NCBI GenBank assembly: GCA_007026445.1
Contig: VDMD01000003.1
Span: forward strand, 1,798,001 to 1,862,000
Source of the DNA: Schizophyllum amplum
Taxonomy: Eukaryota > Basidiomycota > Agaricomycetes > Agaricales > Schizophyllaceae
Length of the DNA stretch: 64,000 nt
Direction: 5' to 3'
Shown piece after piece: positions 19,675 to 31,830 of the stretch; positions within the stretch are counted from its first letter, which is position 1; each line of letters starts with the position of its first letter. The translations under genes and the position numbers were made by a program. Below the pieces are notes generated by a model. That model was not told the origin of the DNA. It was given only the letters and a program-made list of their open reading frames with translations, and did not search any database.

Positions 19675-21797
19675 ATGGCCATGGTAGATCAGAGACCGAC
19701 GCTGCACCAACGAAAGAGCAGCAAGGAGGACAGCGACAGCATTGTAGACCTCAGTAATGACCCAGTATCTCCCTCGCGTCAACGCGTCCTCTCCACGCCC
19801 TCGCAGCACCAACACCAGCGGCAATCCTCCACGTCCGCCGTCCCCCTGCGAATGAACGGCATGACCCCACCGCGCCTGAACTTCGCTGCCAACTCCCACT
19901 CCCGCGGCCGCTCCATATCAGCGTACTCGCCGCCGTCGCCCTCCCCCCTCTCCACCTCGTTCCCCCGCCCGCCCGCCATGACCTCCTCCGCATCAAACCC
20001 CGAGCCGACGAGCCCCATCTCACCCACGCAGTCCCGTCGCCACGGCCGCATGCACTCCCGCAACCTCTCCGTCTTCTTCCCGCGCCCCGGAACCCTCTCG
20101 CACGACTCGACGATTGAGGAGGACGGTACGGGGAGCGCGGACGCCCCTGTGAGCACTATCCCCTCCGCGGACGCGGCGTACAGCCTCCCGAGCGCGGCAC
20201 GCTCCGCCCGCGCACCCACCACCCCACTCGGCGCGAACTTCACTTTTGGTGGCCGCCCGCCGGCAACGAACGCGCCGCAGCCGCCAGCGATGTCCAAGTC
20301 GCTGTCCGGCGGTACTTCCTCGCGACGAGGACACCACCACAAGCACTCCCTATCGCACAACTTCTTTTCGTTTCTGGAGCCCGGGGCCGTCAACGGGCTG
20401 AAACATACAGAAGAGCTCGCGCCGCCTCTGTCGCCGTGGTCCACGTCGTCTTCGGCGGGCGTCAGTGCGACAAGCACGCCAGCACCGGCCCCTCCACCTG
20501 CACTACTTGTCGAGGATACTGGGGGTGCCCTGCTAGGTGCCGCAGCTATTGCGACCGCACAGTTCGTCCTCGGCGCATGGCTGTGGGTAGCCGGCCAGCA
20601 GGTCGGCTCACTTGCATGCACGGGTCTGGGATACTGGATCGTCTTTGACGCGTTCGGTGTTGCAATCGAGAACGTCTTGGCACCAAAATTGCGAGCCAGG
20701 GGATCCGGAAAGCAGCGTTTCTACGGGTGCGCTGGCTTGTTGGCTTCAAGGCCTACGCTGACGTTGGCTGCAGGGATTCACGCGTCGAGACTGTTGCGAT
20801 GTTCGCGCAGGCGGTGTACCTTATGTTTGCCGCCGTGTACGTGTGCAAGGAGACGGTGGAGCACCTGCTCCTTAGCGCAGAGGGTTCCTCGGAGCAGGGG
20901 CATCATCATCATCACAGCATAGACGAAGACGATGTGATACAGTGCGTGCATGTGTGTAGTGCCAGGTCTCATGCTAACAGTTGCTGCAGGATAGAGTTTC
21001 CGCTGTTTCTGCCGATATTGGCACTGACTTCGCTCCTCACTACCGCCTCCCTCTTCAACAACCACTCGAAGCTGTTGGACAGTGCGTTACGTCAGATATG
21101 CTGTCGGCTGGTCCTGACTTTGCCATAGTCACCGGCAATGTTATACCATCACCGGCGTCCTTGATACGCTCGCTGTCCGCGCGGTCCTCGGTGACAGCGG
21201 CTTCCAGATACACGGCAAATCAACCTGCGACACCATTAGCGCAAGTGCTGCGCAACCCGTACATCATCAGCCCGATAGTGTTCACGGCTCTTTTGCTCTT
21301 GGTTGCCATTGTCGTGCCAGGGTCAGTGCATGGACTCAAGGCGCGTTACGTTCGAACTAACCCCTCCTCCCAGCGCGCAACACATGACGTGCGACCTCTT
21401 CCTCGCATTCTTCATCGCCAGCGTCACTATGCGCGTCGCGTACACCGCCTGCGCCGCCCTCGGCGCCGTGCTGCTCCAGACCGCTCCTGCGCGAGGCTTG
21501 CCCGGCGGTCGCATGGAGGCCTTCCTCCGCGTCATGCGCGAACTCGAGCGCCACCCGCAAATCCTCCACCTCCCCGCGCCGCGCTTCTGGCAGTTGACGC
21601 CGGCGCCGGCGTTGGGAGGCGCACCCGGGGAGGGCTTGGTGGTGACGATGGAGCTGCATGTGCGCGAGGACCTGCCGGACGAGGAGGTGCTGCAGCTGAC
21701 GAGGTGGGCATGGGAGAGGACGGTTAGTGCGCTGGGGGGAGGGCGGGGGAAGGAGGCGGAGGGCCCTGATGTGACTGTGGGTGTGATTCGGGGATGA
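19675..21797 (+). CDS. Zrg17-like CDF zinc transporter subunit
   Basis: Exons are 19675-20726, 20774-20941, 20990-21081, 21129-21321 and 21374-21797; 642 residues. The start is the ATG at 19675; the frame is open upstream but only with a GTG. The first 280 residues are Ser/Pro-rich and disordered, with a conserved-looking HSRNLSVFFPRPG and a His cluster (RRGHHHKHS). About five or six membrane segments follow (for example LLGAAAIATAQFVLGAWLW, MFAQAVYLMFAAVYVCKETV, PIVFTALLLLVAIVVPG), then a cytosolic C-terminal domain typical of cation diffusion facilitators. In yeast Zrg17 pairs with Msc2 to bring zinc into the endoplasmic reticulum. I see no H-x3-D zinc site in the membrane segments, which fits a non-transporting partner subunit. 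A second His run sits between two membrane segments (about 20900). Confidence 0.82.
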
Positions 21798-22364
21798 GTT
21801 GTGTTGTACTGTGCGAGCGTATCTATGAAGGGGAGACATTGAGGCTTGAAGAAACTGGAGAGAAGTCATGGAGCTCTGCCGCTTCCTGTCATGCGCGCCC
21901 GTGGAAGAGAATAGTGTCCATGACTTGGTACCGATATACTCACCGGCGACCGGCCTAACGCAAAGTTCCAGTGTGGGTCCTCCCTCCAGGGAGGCTCTAG
22001 GACCCTTCGGCACGGTTACGTACTATGTACGTGTGACAAGTCCGCTTCCCAATATGGCAGGCATTGTTATCGTTTTGGCGCACATCCCGCCTGACTAAAT
22101 TGCCGGCCGACTTCTGCCTGCTCGGGTTCATTCCGTCCAGGGAATCGGGATTGTCAGTGATATCTTTGCTGCTCGGGAACGCACTGATAGGTAAAGCTCA
22201 CTGTGATGCAAAGCATCGATCCCATAACTGCTCTCAAGCGCATTGACAATAATCCACAATAAATTGAAGCCGAAACCCGTCTCATGAGTACAGATGCCTG
22301 GTCAGTATGTGTACAGTGTGCTAATGGTACAGATGAAATGCTGGTATGCAACTCGTAACTACAA
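21798..22364. other. Convergent 3' intergenic region
   Basis: It separates the stops of two convergent genes. Nothing recognisable is present. Confidence 0.5.
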
Positions 22365-24050
22365 TCAGGGAACATACGCGACCATGAGAACATTTACAAC
22401 CAGCATCTGCAACTCGCCATTCGACACGACGGGCACGCGCTGTTTGCCGATGACCGGGGGCATCGAGTCCCACTCGCTGAGGATCATGATGTCCTGCTCG
22501 GCGATCGGGATCGCGCCGCTCTCCTCGATGCGCAAGCGCAGGCTATCCGGGCTCTCCTCCTCGCCGCCAGCGCCGCCATAGATGCTGAAGGTGCCACGCA
22601 TCACAGGCGTGCGGCTGGGGTTGAACGGCTTATTGCGACCCTTCATCGCGTTTGGGTCTTCCTCTGGGATCTCCGCGCTGCGGTCGATCGGCCAGATGAC
22701 ACCGCCTGCTGCCCAGTGCAGTTCGGGCGTGAGCTTGTACAACTTGAGCGCATGGTACAGGAGCGAGTCGCCACCCTTGAGCTGCGGGAGGGAGTCAGCA
22801 AGAGATACTCCGGGAGCGATGAGGACTGACATTTGGAACAAGCGACTCGGCCAACGCCTGCGAAGGGCTAACATCGTAGTCGTTTGTGAGGTAGACCGCG
22901 ATCTGGCGACCGCGTGCCGCATTCAATACGGGCGCGAGCAGATCGAGGAACTTGTCGCTCGGGTGGATGAGCGGGTCGGGACCGGAGGGCCCGAATGTCT
23001 TGAGGTAGACGCCGTACGTGAGCGACACGCGGCAGCCCTTCAGGACCGTCTCGACCTGGTACTCGCAATCGGACAGGAAGGCGACCCACTCGAGGTCACC
23101 TGGCTTGCCGCCACGGCCGTGGTACCGCTCCTCCGTCCCGTCCGCGCCGCGCACAATGAGCGCTCCGCCACGGAAGCGCACGGGGAGCGTCACGGCGATC
23201 GTCGCAACGCGCCCGTCATTACGCAAAGAGCACGGCTGCAGACCCATGCGGCCCTGGCTCACAATGACCTCGAGCTTGTCGCGCACAGCCGTGAGGTATT
23301 GCCCGGCCGAGAGCGCGGGAAACAGCGTGGTGCGTGTCGCTTCGAGGATGGGATGATTTGCGATCTCGAGCGAGGTGGTGAGGGGGAGGTTCGGTGGGTA
23401 GAAGAGGCTCTCATAGTCCGTGTAGTCGTCGAGATCGGAAGTTTGATGGGGGCGGCACGCGGCGATGAGTACATCGAGCGCAGGAGGGGAGTCGTAGTCG
23501 ACGTCGATCGGGAAGTCGAGGGAGTGGGTGATCCCGCTCTGTTGGGACTGATCAGTAATCGTAGTAGACCGGGGGAGGACAGACGCACCGCAGACCGGAA
23601 GAAAAGCTGCATCTGCGTGGGATCGATGGGTATGCGCCCGGACACGCTGTAAGGCCGTGCCCGAGCAGCAAGTAGGGCCGCGATGTCCTCGCGAAAGGCA
23701 TTGTCGTCCTGGATGTACGGTACCGGTTCTGCAGGGGCCATCGAGCGCCGTGCATGCGCCCGCGAGGGGCGCTCGACCTGAAAATCCGAAACACTCGGGG
23801 TGCGAAAGGGGAGAGGAGCGCCTCCATCGAGGGTACGGATGTACGTGGGCGCTGGCGACCCATACGCCGACGGACTGACACGAGGGCCCATTGACGGTGT
23901 CGCTGGTGAGATGATCATCGCGGCTGCAAAGACGGATGAGAACAAGGGGGCTGCGGACGGCCTTTTGTGCAGGCGCGCCGTAATGACGAAAGCCGCCGGA
24001 CATGAGGAGGCTGTTGTACACGCCCTTTCAACGTGTTCGCGTATCTTCAT
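22365..24050 (-). CDS. 2OG-Fe(II) oxygenase-like protein, probably without a complete metal site
   Basis: Exons from 24050: 23589-24050, 22831-23547 and 22365-22781; 531 residues. Introns are 41 and 49 nt, and the second has a clear branch site (CTGAC) before its acceptor. The core resembles the mushroom family of prolyl-4-hydroxylase-like oxygenases: VTLPVRFRGGALIVRGADG, LEWVAFLSDCEYQVETV and KGCRVSLTYGVYL line up with GG-L-V, W-A-A-F-Y-S-D-C-E-H-E-V and G-H-R-V-T-L-T-Y-N in that family as I remember it. At the expected metal positions I see Tyr in place of His (CEYQV) and no H-x-D before the VTLP strand. If this is right the protein may be a pseudoenzyme. The start is uncertain; ATG 23918 (MIISPATPSMG) is an alternative. 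Substrate unknown. Confidence 0.65.
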
Positions 24051-25513
24051 CACAATCCATCACGCCGAGAAGGATGAAGATACGGTCGCTGACAGTGTGC
24101 GGTCCAGTGCGGTACTGGTCTGCTGGCCAGTCCCGCGCCCTGCTCGCCCTGGGGGATGGTCATTGAGCGTAATTGTCCAGCTACATCGTCAGGGCTCAGC
24201 ACGCCACACGGACCATCGGGCATGGCTGACGCTCTAGTCTCGCCGGTAGCATGACCGTGGGGATGTATGGTGAACTATGGAGCGGAAGGGCTTGAGACGG
24301 GCCTGATAAGTCGCCGAAGGTAGAGCGCCTTTCAAGCGAGGCTGCCAGCGTCTGAGATCCGGGATGAACAGACGGGCACTGGCGACAAGGGATGGGTCAT
24401 GTAGCCTTCCCGGCTATCGCCACAGCTTCTAGTAGACTGCAACGTCTGAAGAAATAGCCAATCCGAGCCTTGAGGCGTTGTTCTCTGCGGAAGAGACCAG
24501 GGGTTTAGTATCGATTCCTGGATCGATTACTGGTCAGATGGGCGTACCACATTGTTCGAACGCATGTTGGACTTGTGTTGGACCTCACACAGCGAGATGG
24601 AGATGATATCCGGGTATATAGCAGGCGGTGTGCAGCAGTGGATTGATAACAAGTGGCGGCTGAGTTTTGACTCTTGAAGCAGAAGGGCAAGGATTACGGC
24701 TGATCGCCTCGTACTTATTCGATCCAGCGGCGCACCGACATTCCAGATGGCAGACGGCGGCGCCATCAGCCTCCCTGGATTCGCTTTTTACTCTCACCTT
24801 GTTGAGCACACTGACTCCCTTTCTTGGCTCAAGACCGTCCTTCTTGCATAGTCGAGGTCGCCGGTCGCAGACGGCATACTATGCCTCACCGGGTCTTTCC
24901 AAATTCTTACCCGAATTTTGAAACACTAGGGAAACCCCTCTACTTTGACCGTTTTTCTTTCGGAAAAAAATCCAGACCATGTTTTCAATCTTTCTCTATC
25001 CAACGGTGCTACTCTCATGAGGAAGAGAGGTGTGGAAGGTACGACAAGCGGGAGGGGACACCCTGATGGGCTTTTGATGGCATCAATTCGTCCGTCGCGC
25101 TTACCCTCACAACTCCTTCACTTCGTGGCCTTGAAAGTACCACCATTAGATAGTGTTCAGTCGAAAACCCCACCTACTTTTTTTCCCGGACGAATTTCGA
25201 CCGCTTGAAGGGGGTTTCCCGGGAGTTTCAAAATTCGGGTAAGAATTTTGAAAGACCCGGTGAGGCATAGTACAGACACCAAATGTTCGCCGCGTTCGGT
25301 TAATAGCGTCAAATATGTTCACCTGAAAACATGAAGCCACTCTATCATTATTGTGCGACGTCCCTCGTCTGTATAAGGATGTGCGAGGGTCAGCGACAGC
25401 GAAGACGACGCACGACCGCGCGATGAACATGGTGGCGGCTAGCAGCTAGCCGGACAGTGACATGATCGTGCCGGACGAACAGCTCCGAGCTCATCTTGTC
25501 GTGAGCCCTCGTC
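24051..25513. other. Intergenic region containing a foldback element
   Basis: This 1.46-kb region lies between divergent genes and carries the 392-bp element at 24879-25270. The short ORFs inside it (24824-25066 and the opposite-strand 25146-25430) encode similar peptides only because the element's arms are inverted copies. Confidence 0.6.
24879..25270. mobile_element. MITE-like foldback element with TA flanks
   Basis: The ends CTATGCCTCACCGGGTCTTT and its reverse complement form terminal inverted repeats. The outer 46 nt differ at one position, and weaker similarity continues to roughly 95 nt on each side (24879-24975 and 25174-25270). Both ends are flanked by TA (24877-24878 and 25271-25272), the target duplication of Tc1/mariner-type transposons. 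There is no transposase ORF and the element is only 392 bp, so it would be non-autonomous. The family is not identified. Confidence 0.8.
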
Positions 25514-26898
25514 ATGTCTATCACGGACACGTACACCGAGGAATGGCTGCAGACGCCTTCGCCAAACTCCATTCACATATATTCGCGTCTGTACAAGCCA
25601 GAGAACCCCAAAGCGCTCGTCGTCTTCATCCACGGTTTTCAGGAGCATGTCGGGCGTCATGAACACATACATGCGCAGCTCAAGGCGCGCGGCATTGCTG
25701 TCTTTGCCATTGACCAGCGCGGTTTTGGACGTACAGCTTTTGGCGTGAAAGGGAGCCACCACGGCACGGGCTACGGACGGACAGGTGTTGACCTGCAGAT
25801 GGGAGATCTCGAGCATGTCACAGGGGCGGCTCGAGAGCGCGTACCGGGACTGCCGACCTTCCTCATGGGTCACTCAATGGTGCGTCTACCTGCAGCGTAC
25901 GCTGTGCATCCGCTTACACGATGTACAACAGGGTGGCGGCGAGACGCTGAGCTATGCGGCCCGCGGGTCTCCAGGCGCCAAGACGCTCTCAGGGGTGATC
26001 GCGTCGAGCCCCCTTGTCGGTCTGACCAACCCACGCTCCAAACTTGTGCGATATGTAGGGGGCAAGGCCGCTGTGCTCATGCCCTGGTTCAGCATACCAG
26101 TCAAGGTTGAGGTTGAGGTGCGTAGTCCAGCATGCATCGTCTGCGAGTGCAGTCCTGACGCATATGTTAGGGTCTTTCGCATGACATTGCGGCCAACGAA
26201 GCTGTTTTGAAGGACCCTCTCATCGTATCCTCCGGCACCTTGAAGGGCGTGGGCGAGATGTTGGCGGAGGTGAGTCTCATTTTCCCTGTGCCGGCATCAG
26301 TATCTAAATCATCCAAGGGCGACCTCCTAATGAGCCACCACCACAAGACTTGGTCGAAGGATATGCCGGTGCGTACCTACATGCTTTCTGACATTTGGCA
26401 GGCTGACAAGGGCTTCAGGTCCTGATCCTCCACGGCACCGATGATCCTGTGGGTTTCATTCTGCAGTCTTGCACTCATTTCCTCGTTGACCGAGGCGACA
26501 GGTCACATCGCACGATACAACGAAGAAGTTCCTAGACCTTTTGCCGTCTGAAGTTGACAAAAAACTGGTCTCCTTCCAGGTGAGCGACTTTACATTCTTT
26601 GGGATGACATACGCGCCACATATGATTATGCACAATTTGCGCAACGGTCCTCTTGCTGATGCACCCCTAGGGCGGCTACCATGAATTGCACCACGAGACG
26701 GACGGCATGCAAGAGCGCGTTGTCAACGAAGTAACGCAATGGATCGAAGCCCACCTCGGCTCGCCCGCTGCAAAACCCCCTGCGGCGCCGGAAGTCGTCG
26801 TCAGCCCTCCTTCAACATCATCAACGGAAGCCGCGGCTGCCGAACCGGAATCCCCGACGGCGCCTGTACCTGAAGATACTGCAACACCCAAGCTTTGA
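25514..26898 (+). CDS. Monoacylglycerol lipase-like alpha/beta hydrolase (Yju3 type)
   Basis: Seven exons: 25514-25879, 25932-26117, 26171-26269, 26318-26368, 26419-26448, 26502-26579, 26671-26898; 345 residues. The fold is an alpha/beta hydrolase with the oxyanion motif HGFQEHVGRH, the nucleophile elbow G-H-S121-M-G (split by intron 1), the acid in HGTDDP (242/243) and His274 in GGYHEL. These match Yju3 and mammalian MGLL, which release free fatty acid from monoacylglycerols, in yeast at lipid droplets. The last 50 residues are a Pro/Ala/Glu-rich extension (PAAKPPAAPE...) not usual in the family. Exon 5 is only 30 nt. Every intron is in phase 0. Confidence 0.93.
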
Positions 26899-27705
26899 AC
26901 ACGCCACTCGAGTATACCGTTACGCCCGACGACTCTGCAAGCTCTGGCACAAGAGCTTGAACTATGGCAGCTCCATTTTTCTCGGCCTTACGCCATCGAT
27001 CCCCGCCAATCCACGATCCTGGACTCGTCTCCCTCAGCTCCCTAGCACCACCCGGATCCTGCTATCTATATTTCTCCATGCAATCATACCCTCGCAGTTG
27101 CCATGCATGTCGAACATTCTCGCAGTTGGCTCTGTATGCCAGACTACGTCATGCCCGGTCAGTCCGAGTTATTGCAGAAGTTCATCGACCAGGGGCACAG
27201 AAGCCGGGGTGCAGTAGCTAACTAGAGCCTGTTCGAGCTGCCGAGCAATTCAACCCCTCTCGGAAGCCCTCACAACGGACTCGGCAGGCCTAAGTACAGG
27301 TTGGTAGACCTGCGTCATCGTCCTCGTGACGGAGCAACACGGAGAGACGCCGCGCTCGCCATTCTCCGCGACTCAATGGCTAATATTCTCCGAGGAGAAT
27401 AATCGGTCCGAGCATGACGATCCGTTCGTGCGGCACCGACCTCAGACGCGCATTTGCCTCATGCGCCCGGTAGCAGGTGCTACCATTGCAGTGTTTGCGC
27501 ATGCCTAGTGTTCAGCGGACGACGACAGTCGCAACCGGGGGAAGCTCTTGCGTTGTGTAATCTCCGCGCCTTTTCCGCTAGGCGGGCATTGAGTATTGCA
27601 TGCGCGAATATCTATAAAGGCGTACGTATATAAGGCCACTGTCAGGGCGCCATCTCTTCGTCAAAGTCGCCTGTTCCAAGTCCCCCCTTCACTCACACCG
27701 CAACA
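26899..27705. other. Promoter region of the AA9 gene
   Basis: No gene is supported. Two TATA-like sites lie at 27613-27618 and 27627-27633. A CCGGGG near 27535, matching the consensus of the carbon catabolite repressor CreA/Cre1, may be relevant but a six-base match is weak. Confidence 0.5.
27627..27633 (+). promoter_or_regulatory. TATA box of the AA9 gene
   Basis: TATATAA lies 73 bp before the ATG at 27706, with a second TATAAA at 27613-27618. Position and sequence suit a strongly inducible secreted-enzyme gene. Confidence 0.6.
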
Positions 27706-28627
27706 ATGAAGGTCGCAGGTATCGCCGCCACCGTCGCCTTGGCGCAGAGCGTCTCCGCGCACTGTAAGTTGTCTTCCAGACTCTGCTCACGCTTGTTGTG
27801 CTGACGATGACGGACAGATATCTGGAACACGCTCATCGCGGGAGACTCCACGAGCACCGCTGCTGTGCGCCAGCCCATCGTGTGTTGAGTGTTCACCGTC
27901 GGCAGATACAATGACTGACGTGCCACGCACAGAACAACTCTCCCGTCACGGACGTCACCTCCAGCGATATCACCTGCAACGTCTCCCCCGGCCAGGCGAG
28001 CGAGACGGTCTCCGTCGCCGCAGGCTCGACCATCGGTTTCCAGCTCGACAACACCATCTACGTACGTCTGCCTTGAACTTATTATGCTTGCAGGACACAT
28101 TCTGACCCGCTTCACAGCACCAGGGCCCAGCGGCGATCTATCTGGGCGCTGCACCGTCGGACGTCGCCTCCTGGGACGGTTCCGGCGATGCGTGGTTCAA
28201 GATCGCGGAGTGGGGCGCCGAGTTCTCGCCCTCGTTCACCTTCACGGACTTCAACGTCGCGCAGTTGACGACCACCATCCCCGCGAGCGTGCCGGATGGC
28301 CAGGTACGTCTGCCCATCAGTTTATTCACCTGCAACGCTAATTCGCGCCTCGCAGTACCTCGCCCGTATTGAGCAGATCGGCCTGCACGTCGCAGGCTCG
28401 CCGCAGTGGTACATCTCCTGCGCCCAGATTGAGGTCACTGGCGGTGGATCCGGGTCCCCGGCCAAGGTGTCTATTCCGGGCTACGTTTCTGCTGATGGTG
28501 CGTACGCCCTGCACAGAGCTTGCTACAATGACTGACTGATCGCGCAGACCCTGGACTCACGGTCAACATCTACAACCCCGTCCCGACGTCTTACACGGTG
28601 CCGGGACCTGCAGTTTACTCAGGATGA
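27706..28627 (+). CDS. AA9 lytic polysaccharide monooxygenase
   Basis: Six exons: 27706-27763, 27818-27879, 27933-28061, 28118-28303, 28356-28497, 28548-28627; 218 residues with no carbohydrate-binding module. An 18-residue signal peptide (MKVAGIAATVALAQSVSA) precedes His19, which becomes the N-terminal copper ligand of the histidine brace; the splice after this codon is in phase 1. The second ligand is His84 in HQGPAAIYLG, and the axial Tyr lies in QWYISCAQIEV. Family enzymes cleave cellulose or hemicellulose oxidatively using copper and H2O2 or O2. Loops are short, so regioselectivity (C1 or C4) cannot be told. The Cys pair (TC...SC) should form the usual disulfide. Upstream TATA boxes support a regulated promoter. 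Confidence 0.94.
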
Positions 28628-29151
28628 GCTCGACGAAGCCTCTCCGTATGCAAGGTCTCAAGGATGCTGGATGTCAATAGCAGGATTTTTCTTGCTCTGG
28701 TGTAACATTATTCGAGTGTAGAAGGTGGCAATGTATATTGATGTTGGGTCGTCTGATTAATTGTGATCCTTGTGGCTCACTACAGCGGTGTGACCTTGAT
28801 CAGGGGCTTTGCACGCTGGTACATTTGCCACAATCTGACATCGGGAAGTCCCACGACTGAGGCTCAACGTGTTTCCCTCACTGCCTCATGGGACATGCAT
28901 GTTATGAAATATTGCGGCGAGTTTCGGGCCCAACGCGGCCACGAGCCCTACACCATTGTCCCGCCACAATTATATCTCGGGCGATTGTCTTCAAAGCGGC
29001 CCCACCTCAAACACGCCTGTCTGCGAAATTGAACAAAAGAACGTCCTAAAACGGACAGCCGTTGTCGGTCCGCAGCACGTGGTCTGCATTGCCTTGTACG
29101 GTAATCTGTCGTCCGACTGGGAGGGTACAACCTTTCTCTCTTCCTACCACC
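28628..29151. other. Intergenic: promoter of the AMSH gene
   Basis: It lies between the AA9 stop and the next start. Nothing else is seen. Confidence 0.5.
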
Positions 29152-31830
29152 ATGTACGCCACTACCTCCGCCGCACCCACCCCGTCAAGCTACGCCCAAG
29201 GTCCCTCTCGCGGCTCTCGACGCCCCGCATCCATCAGTGAACTCGCAGAGCGCGCGCTCGACAACCTCTGGGACGAGCGCAAGGAGCTCAAGTACTATCT
29301 GCGACTGGCGGAGAAGTACAGGAAGGACGGCAAGGAGTTTGCGGCGGCGGGTGACCACGAGAACGCGTTCGTGTCGTTTGCTCGGGCCGCGACACTCGTG
29401 CTGGACAAGCTGCCGATGCACAGGGATTACAAGACCGTTCTGAATGATAAACACAGGCATAATCTGGGCTTGGTGCGTGGATCTTTCAATGGAGTCCCTC
29501 CCTGCACCTCATGTACGAAGACACGTGTTGCGCGCTGGGCTCCCGTGTAGTTCTGGTTTACTGATCGGACATCTACAGAACGGACAAGACATCCTCGATT
29601 GCCTTGGTCAGCTCAAGCCGATGCTCGTTGAGCGCCATGAGCAGTGGTTGATAGCCCACCAAGACGACTCTGATGACTCCGACCGCACACCAGATGCGCG
29701 TCCCCAGCATCTACCAGCTCCCGACGATCACGCAAGACAACCTCAGCAACGCGCTCAACGTGACGCTGCACTAGAGCGTCAGCAACAGGACCTCGAGGAA
29801 GAGCGCGCGCTCTGGCAGCGCCAGCGTGAGGAGACGGAGCGGCGCGAACAGCACGATCGTGCGCAGACCTCAGCAGCCGCGTACGCGGCGAACCAGCAGC
29901 GCATCTCCTCCGCATCGGCGGCTGCTACCGTAGCAGCTGCGCGTCAAGCCGCCAGTGGTCGCTCTTCCGCCGCCCCCACACCCACTGCTGGACCTCGGGG
30001 ACCTGATCTTTCTTTCGCCGCGTCCCCGCCACCTCAGCCACAAACTGCGTCGCGCCACGAACAGCAACAGGAGGCGATGCGCCGGCAAGCGGATGAAATC
30101 CAGCGTCGGAGAGATGAGCAGAAGCGGCAGGAACGCGCACGTCAGATAGAAGCAGACACCGCCGCGCGCGTCGCGCGTGAGCAGCAGGCTGCCGCCGGGA
30201 TAATATCGCCACAAACCAGCATCAGCGAGGCGCCCTCTTCCTACTACCAGCACTCATTGACCGCCTCTTCCCTCGCCACCACCCCCACGGCGTCGATTTA
30301 CGTTCCTCCAACCACTCCGCAACATCCCAGGACTCAACCCACGACACCGCAGCCGTCCCACATTCAGTACCCCAACTCGCAATCGCAGCAGGCTACTCCT
30401 CAGCCGTCTGCGCCACAGTATATGTCAATGAATATACCGGTGCCTAACACGCGATGGCATCCGGAGCCTCAATACCCGATTGCTTCGGCGTCCGCTTCGG
30501 TCAACACCAGAGGGCCTTCGCCTAACGCATCCCGTCCCTCGTCGCCTCCAAAGCCGTATATTCCAAACTGGTCGGAGGCCATGCCACCCACCACCATGCC
30601 TCTTGAGAACCCGGCCTACGAGGACGACACAACCGACACCGAATCCATCCACCCATCGCATCATCGCAAGCAGAGCAAGTCTGCCCACCATCGGCCACAA
30701 GGACAGAGGTGAGTTGCGATAACATGCGCCAAGCTCTCAAGCTGATTTTGCCAGCCCGACGTATCCAACGCCGACCACGACGACTTCCCCGCCGCCGGCA
30801 GGTTCTTCACACGTTCAGTACCCGCAGCTCATGTCACAGCACCAGCGCGGCCAGGGATACGCACCATCAGTCAACTCTATGTTCAACGACGAACAGCCAG
30901 CACCCGCACCTGCACCTCCTCCTTCTTCATCCTCCAATCTCCTCTTCGACGGCAAGCAGTTTGAACGCGCGCCTCGGCCTCTCTACTCCAGCGATCTGCT
31001 CCCCAAGCCCGCCTCCTACTCATCCTCACACGGCAAGACCTCTGCGCAGACGCAGGCGCCGCCACCGCCCTCGACCCACGCCCCCGTGCCCCGCCACCAC
31101 CAGAAGCCGTCGAAGGAGTCGAAGGAGCCGAAGCCCGGGCAGCTCAAGCGCGTGACGGTTCCGCGTGAATGCCTGCCGCGCTTCCTCGCGATCGCGAAGA
31201 TCAACACATCCTTGAACAGGGAGACGTGCGGGCTGCTCTTGGGCAAGGACCGCGGGCACAAGTATGTGGTAACGACGCTGCTGATCCCGAAGCAGCACGC
31301 GACGAGCGATACGTGCGCGATGGAGGACGAGGAGTTGGTGCTGCAGTTTACGGAGGAGCGCAGTCTTATTACGCTCGGTTGGGTGAGTGCTGCGTGATAC
31401 GTGTGAAAGGGTTCGGCTGACGCTATCGGTTGCAGATACACACTCACCCTTCGCAGTCGTGCTTCATGTCGTCTGTGGACCTGCACACGCACTCGGCATT
31501 CCAACGCATGTTGCCCGAGTCTTTTGCTATCGTTTGCGCTCCCAAGTACAACCCGACGTAAGTTGGCTCGGCGAACTTACTGTGCTGTGGCCGCTAACCA
31601 ATTCTTCAGCTTCGGAATTTTCCGCTTGACGGACCCGCCGGGTCTGCAAATCATTCTGGGTTGCAATGCACAAGAAGCTTTCCATCCTCATCCTGATAAA
31701 CCGATTTATACTGTACGTTTTCGGCCGTGCGACTGTTCCAAACATTTACTGACAGCTTCTTCTGCAGGACGCGGACAGGGAACATGTCTATCTGAAGGAC
31801 GCGCATCTGGAGATCGTCGATTTGCGTTGA
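29152..31830 (+). CDS. AMSH-type JAMM deubiquitinase (STAMBP-like)
   Basis: Six exons: 29152-29472, 29579-30708, 30755-31382, 31436-31557, 31610-31712, 31768-31830; 788 residues. Residues 20-130 form a MIT/USP8-dimerisation domain ([30 protein letters not shown] in outline). A 400-residue disordered Gln/Ala/Pro-rich middle with a coiled-coil-like stretch follows ([20 protein letters not shown]). The C-terminal JAMM domain has the Glu in [11 protein letters not shown] and the zinc motif H695-T-H697-P-x7-S-x2-D708 ([14 protein letters not shown]). AMSH proteins trim K63-linked ubiquitin at endosomes with ESCRT-III. Members with such long central regions are common in fungi. The metal ligands are intact. 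Confidence 0.94.

Noticed and set aside
24824..25430. Small ORFs on both strands encoding similar peptides beginning MPHRVF
   Set aside because: They are products of the inverted arms of the foldback element and not genes.
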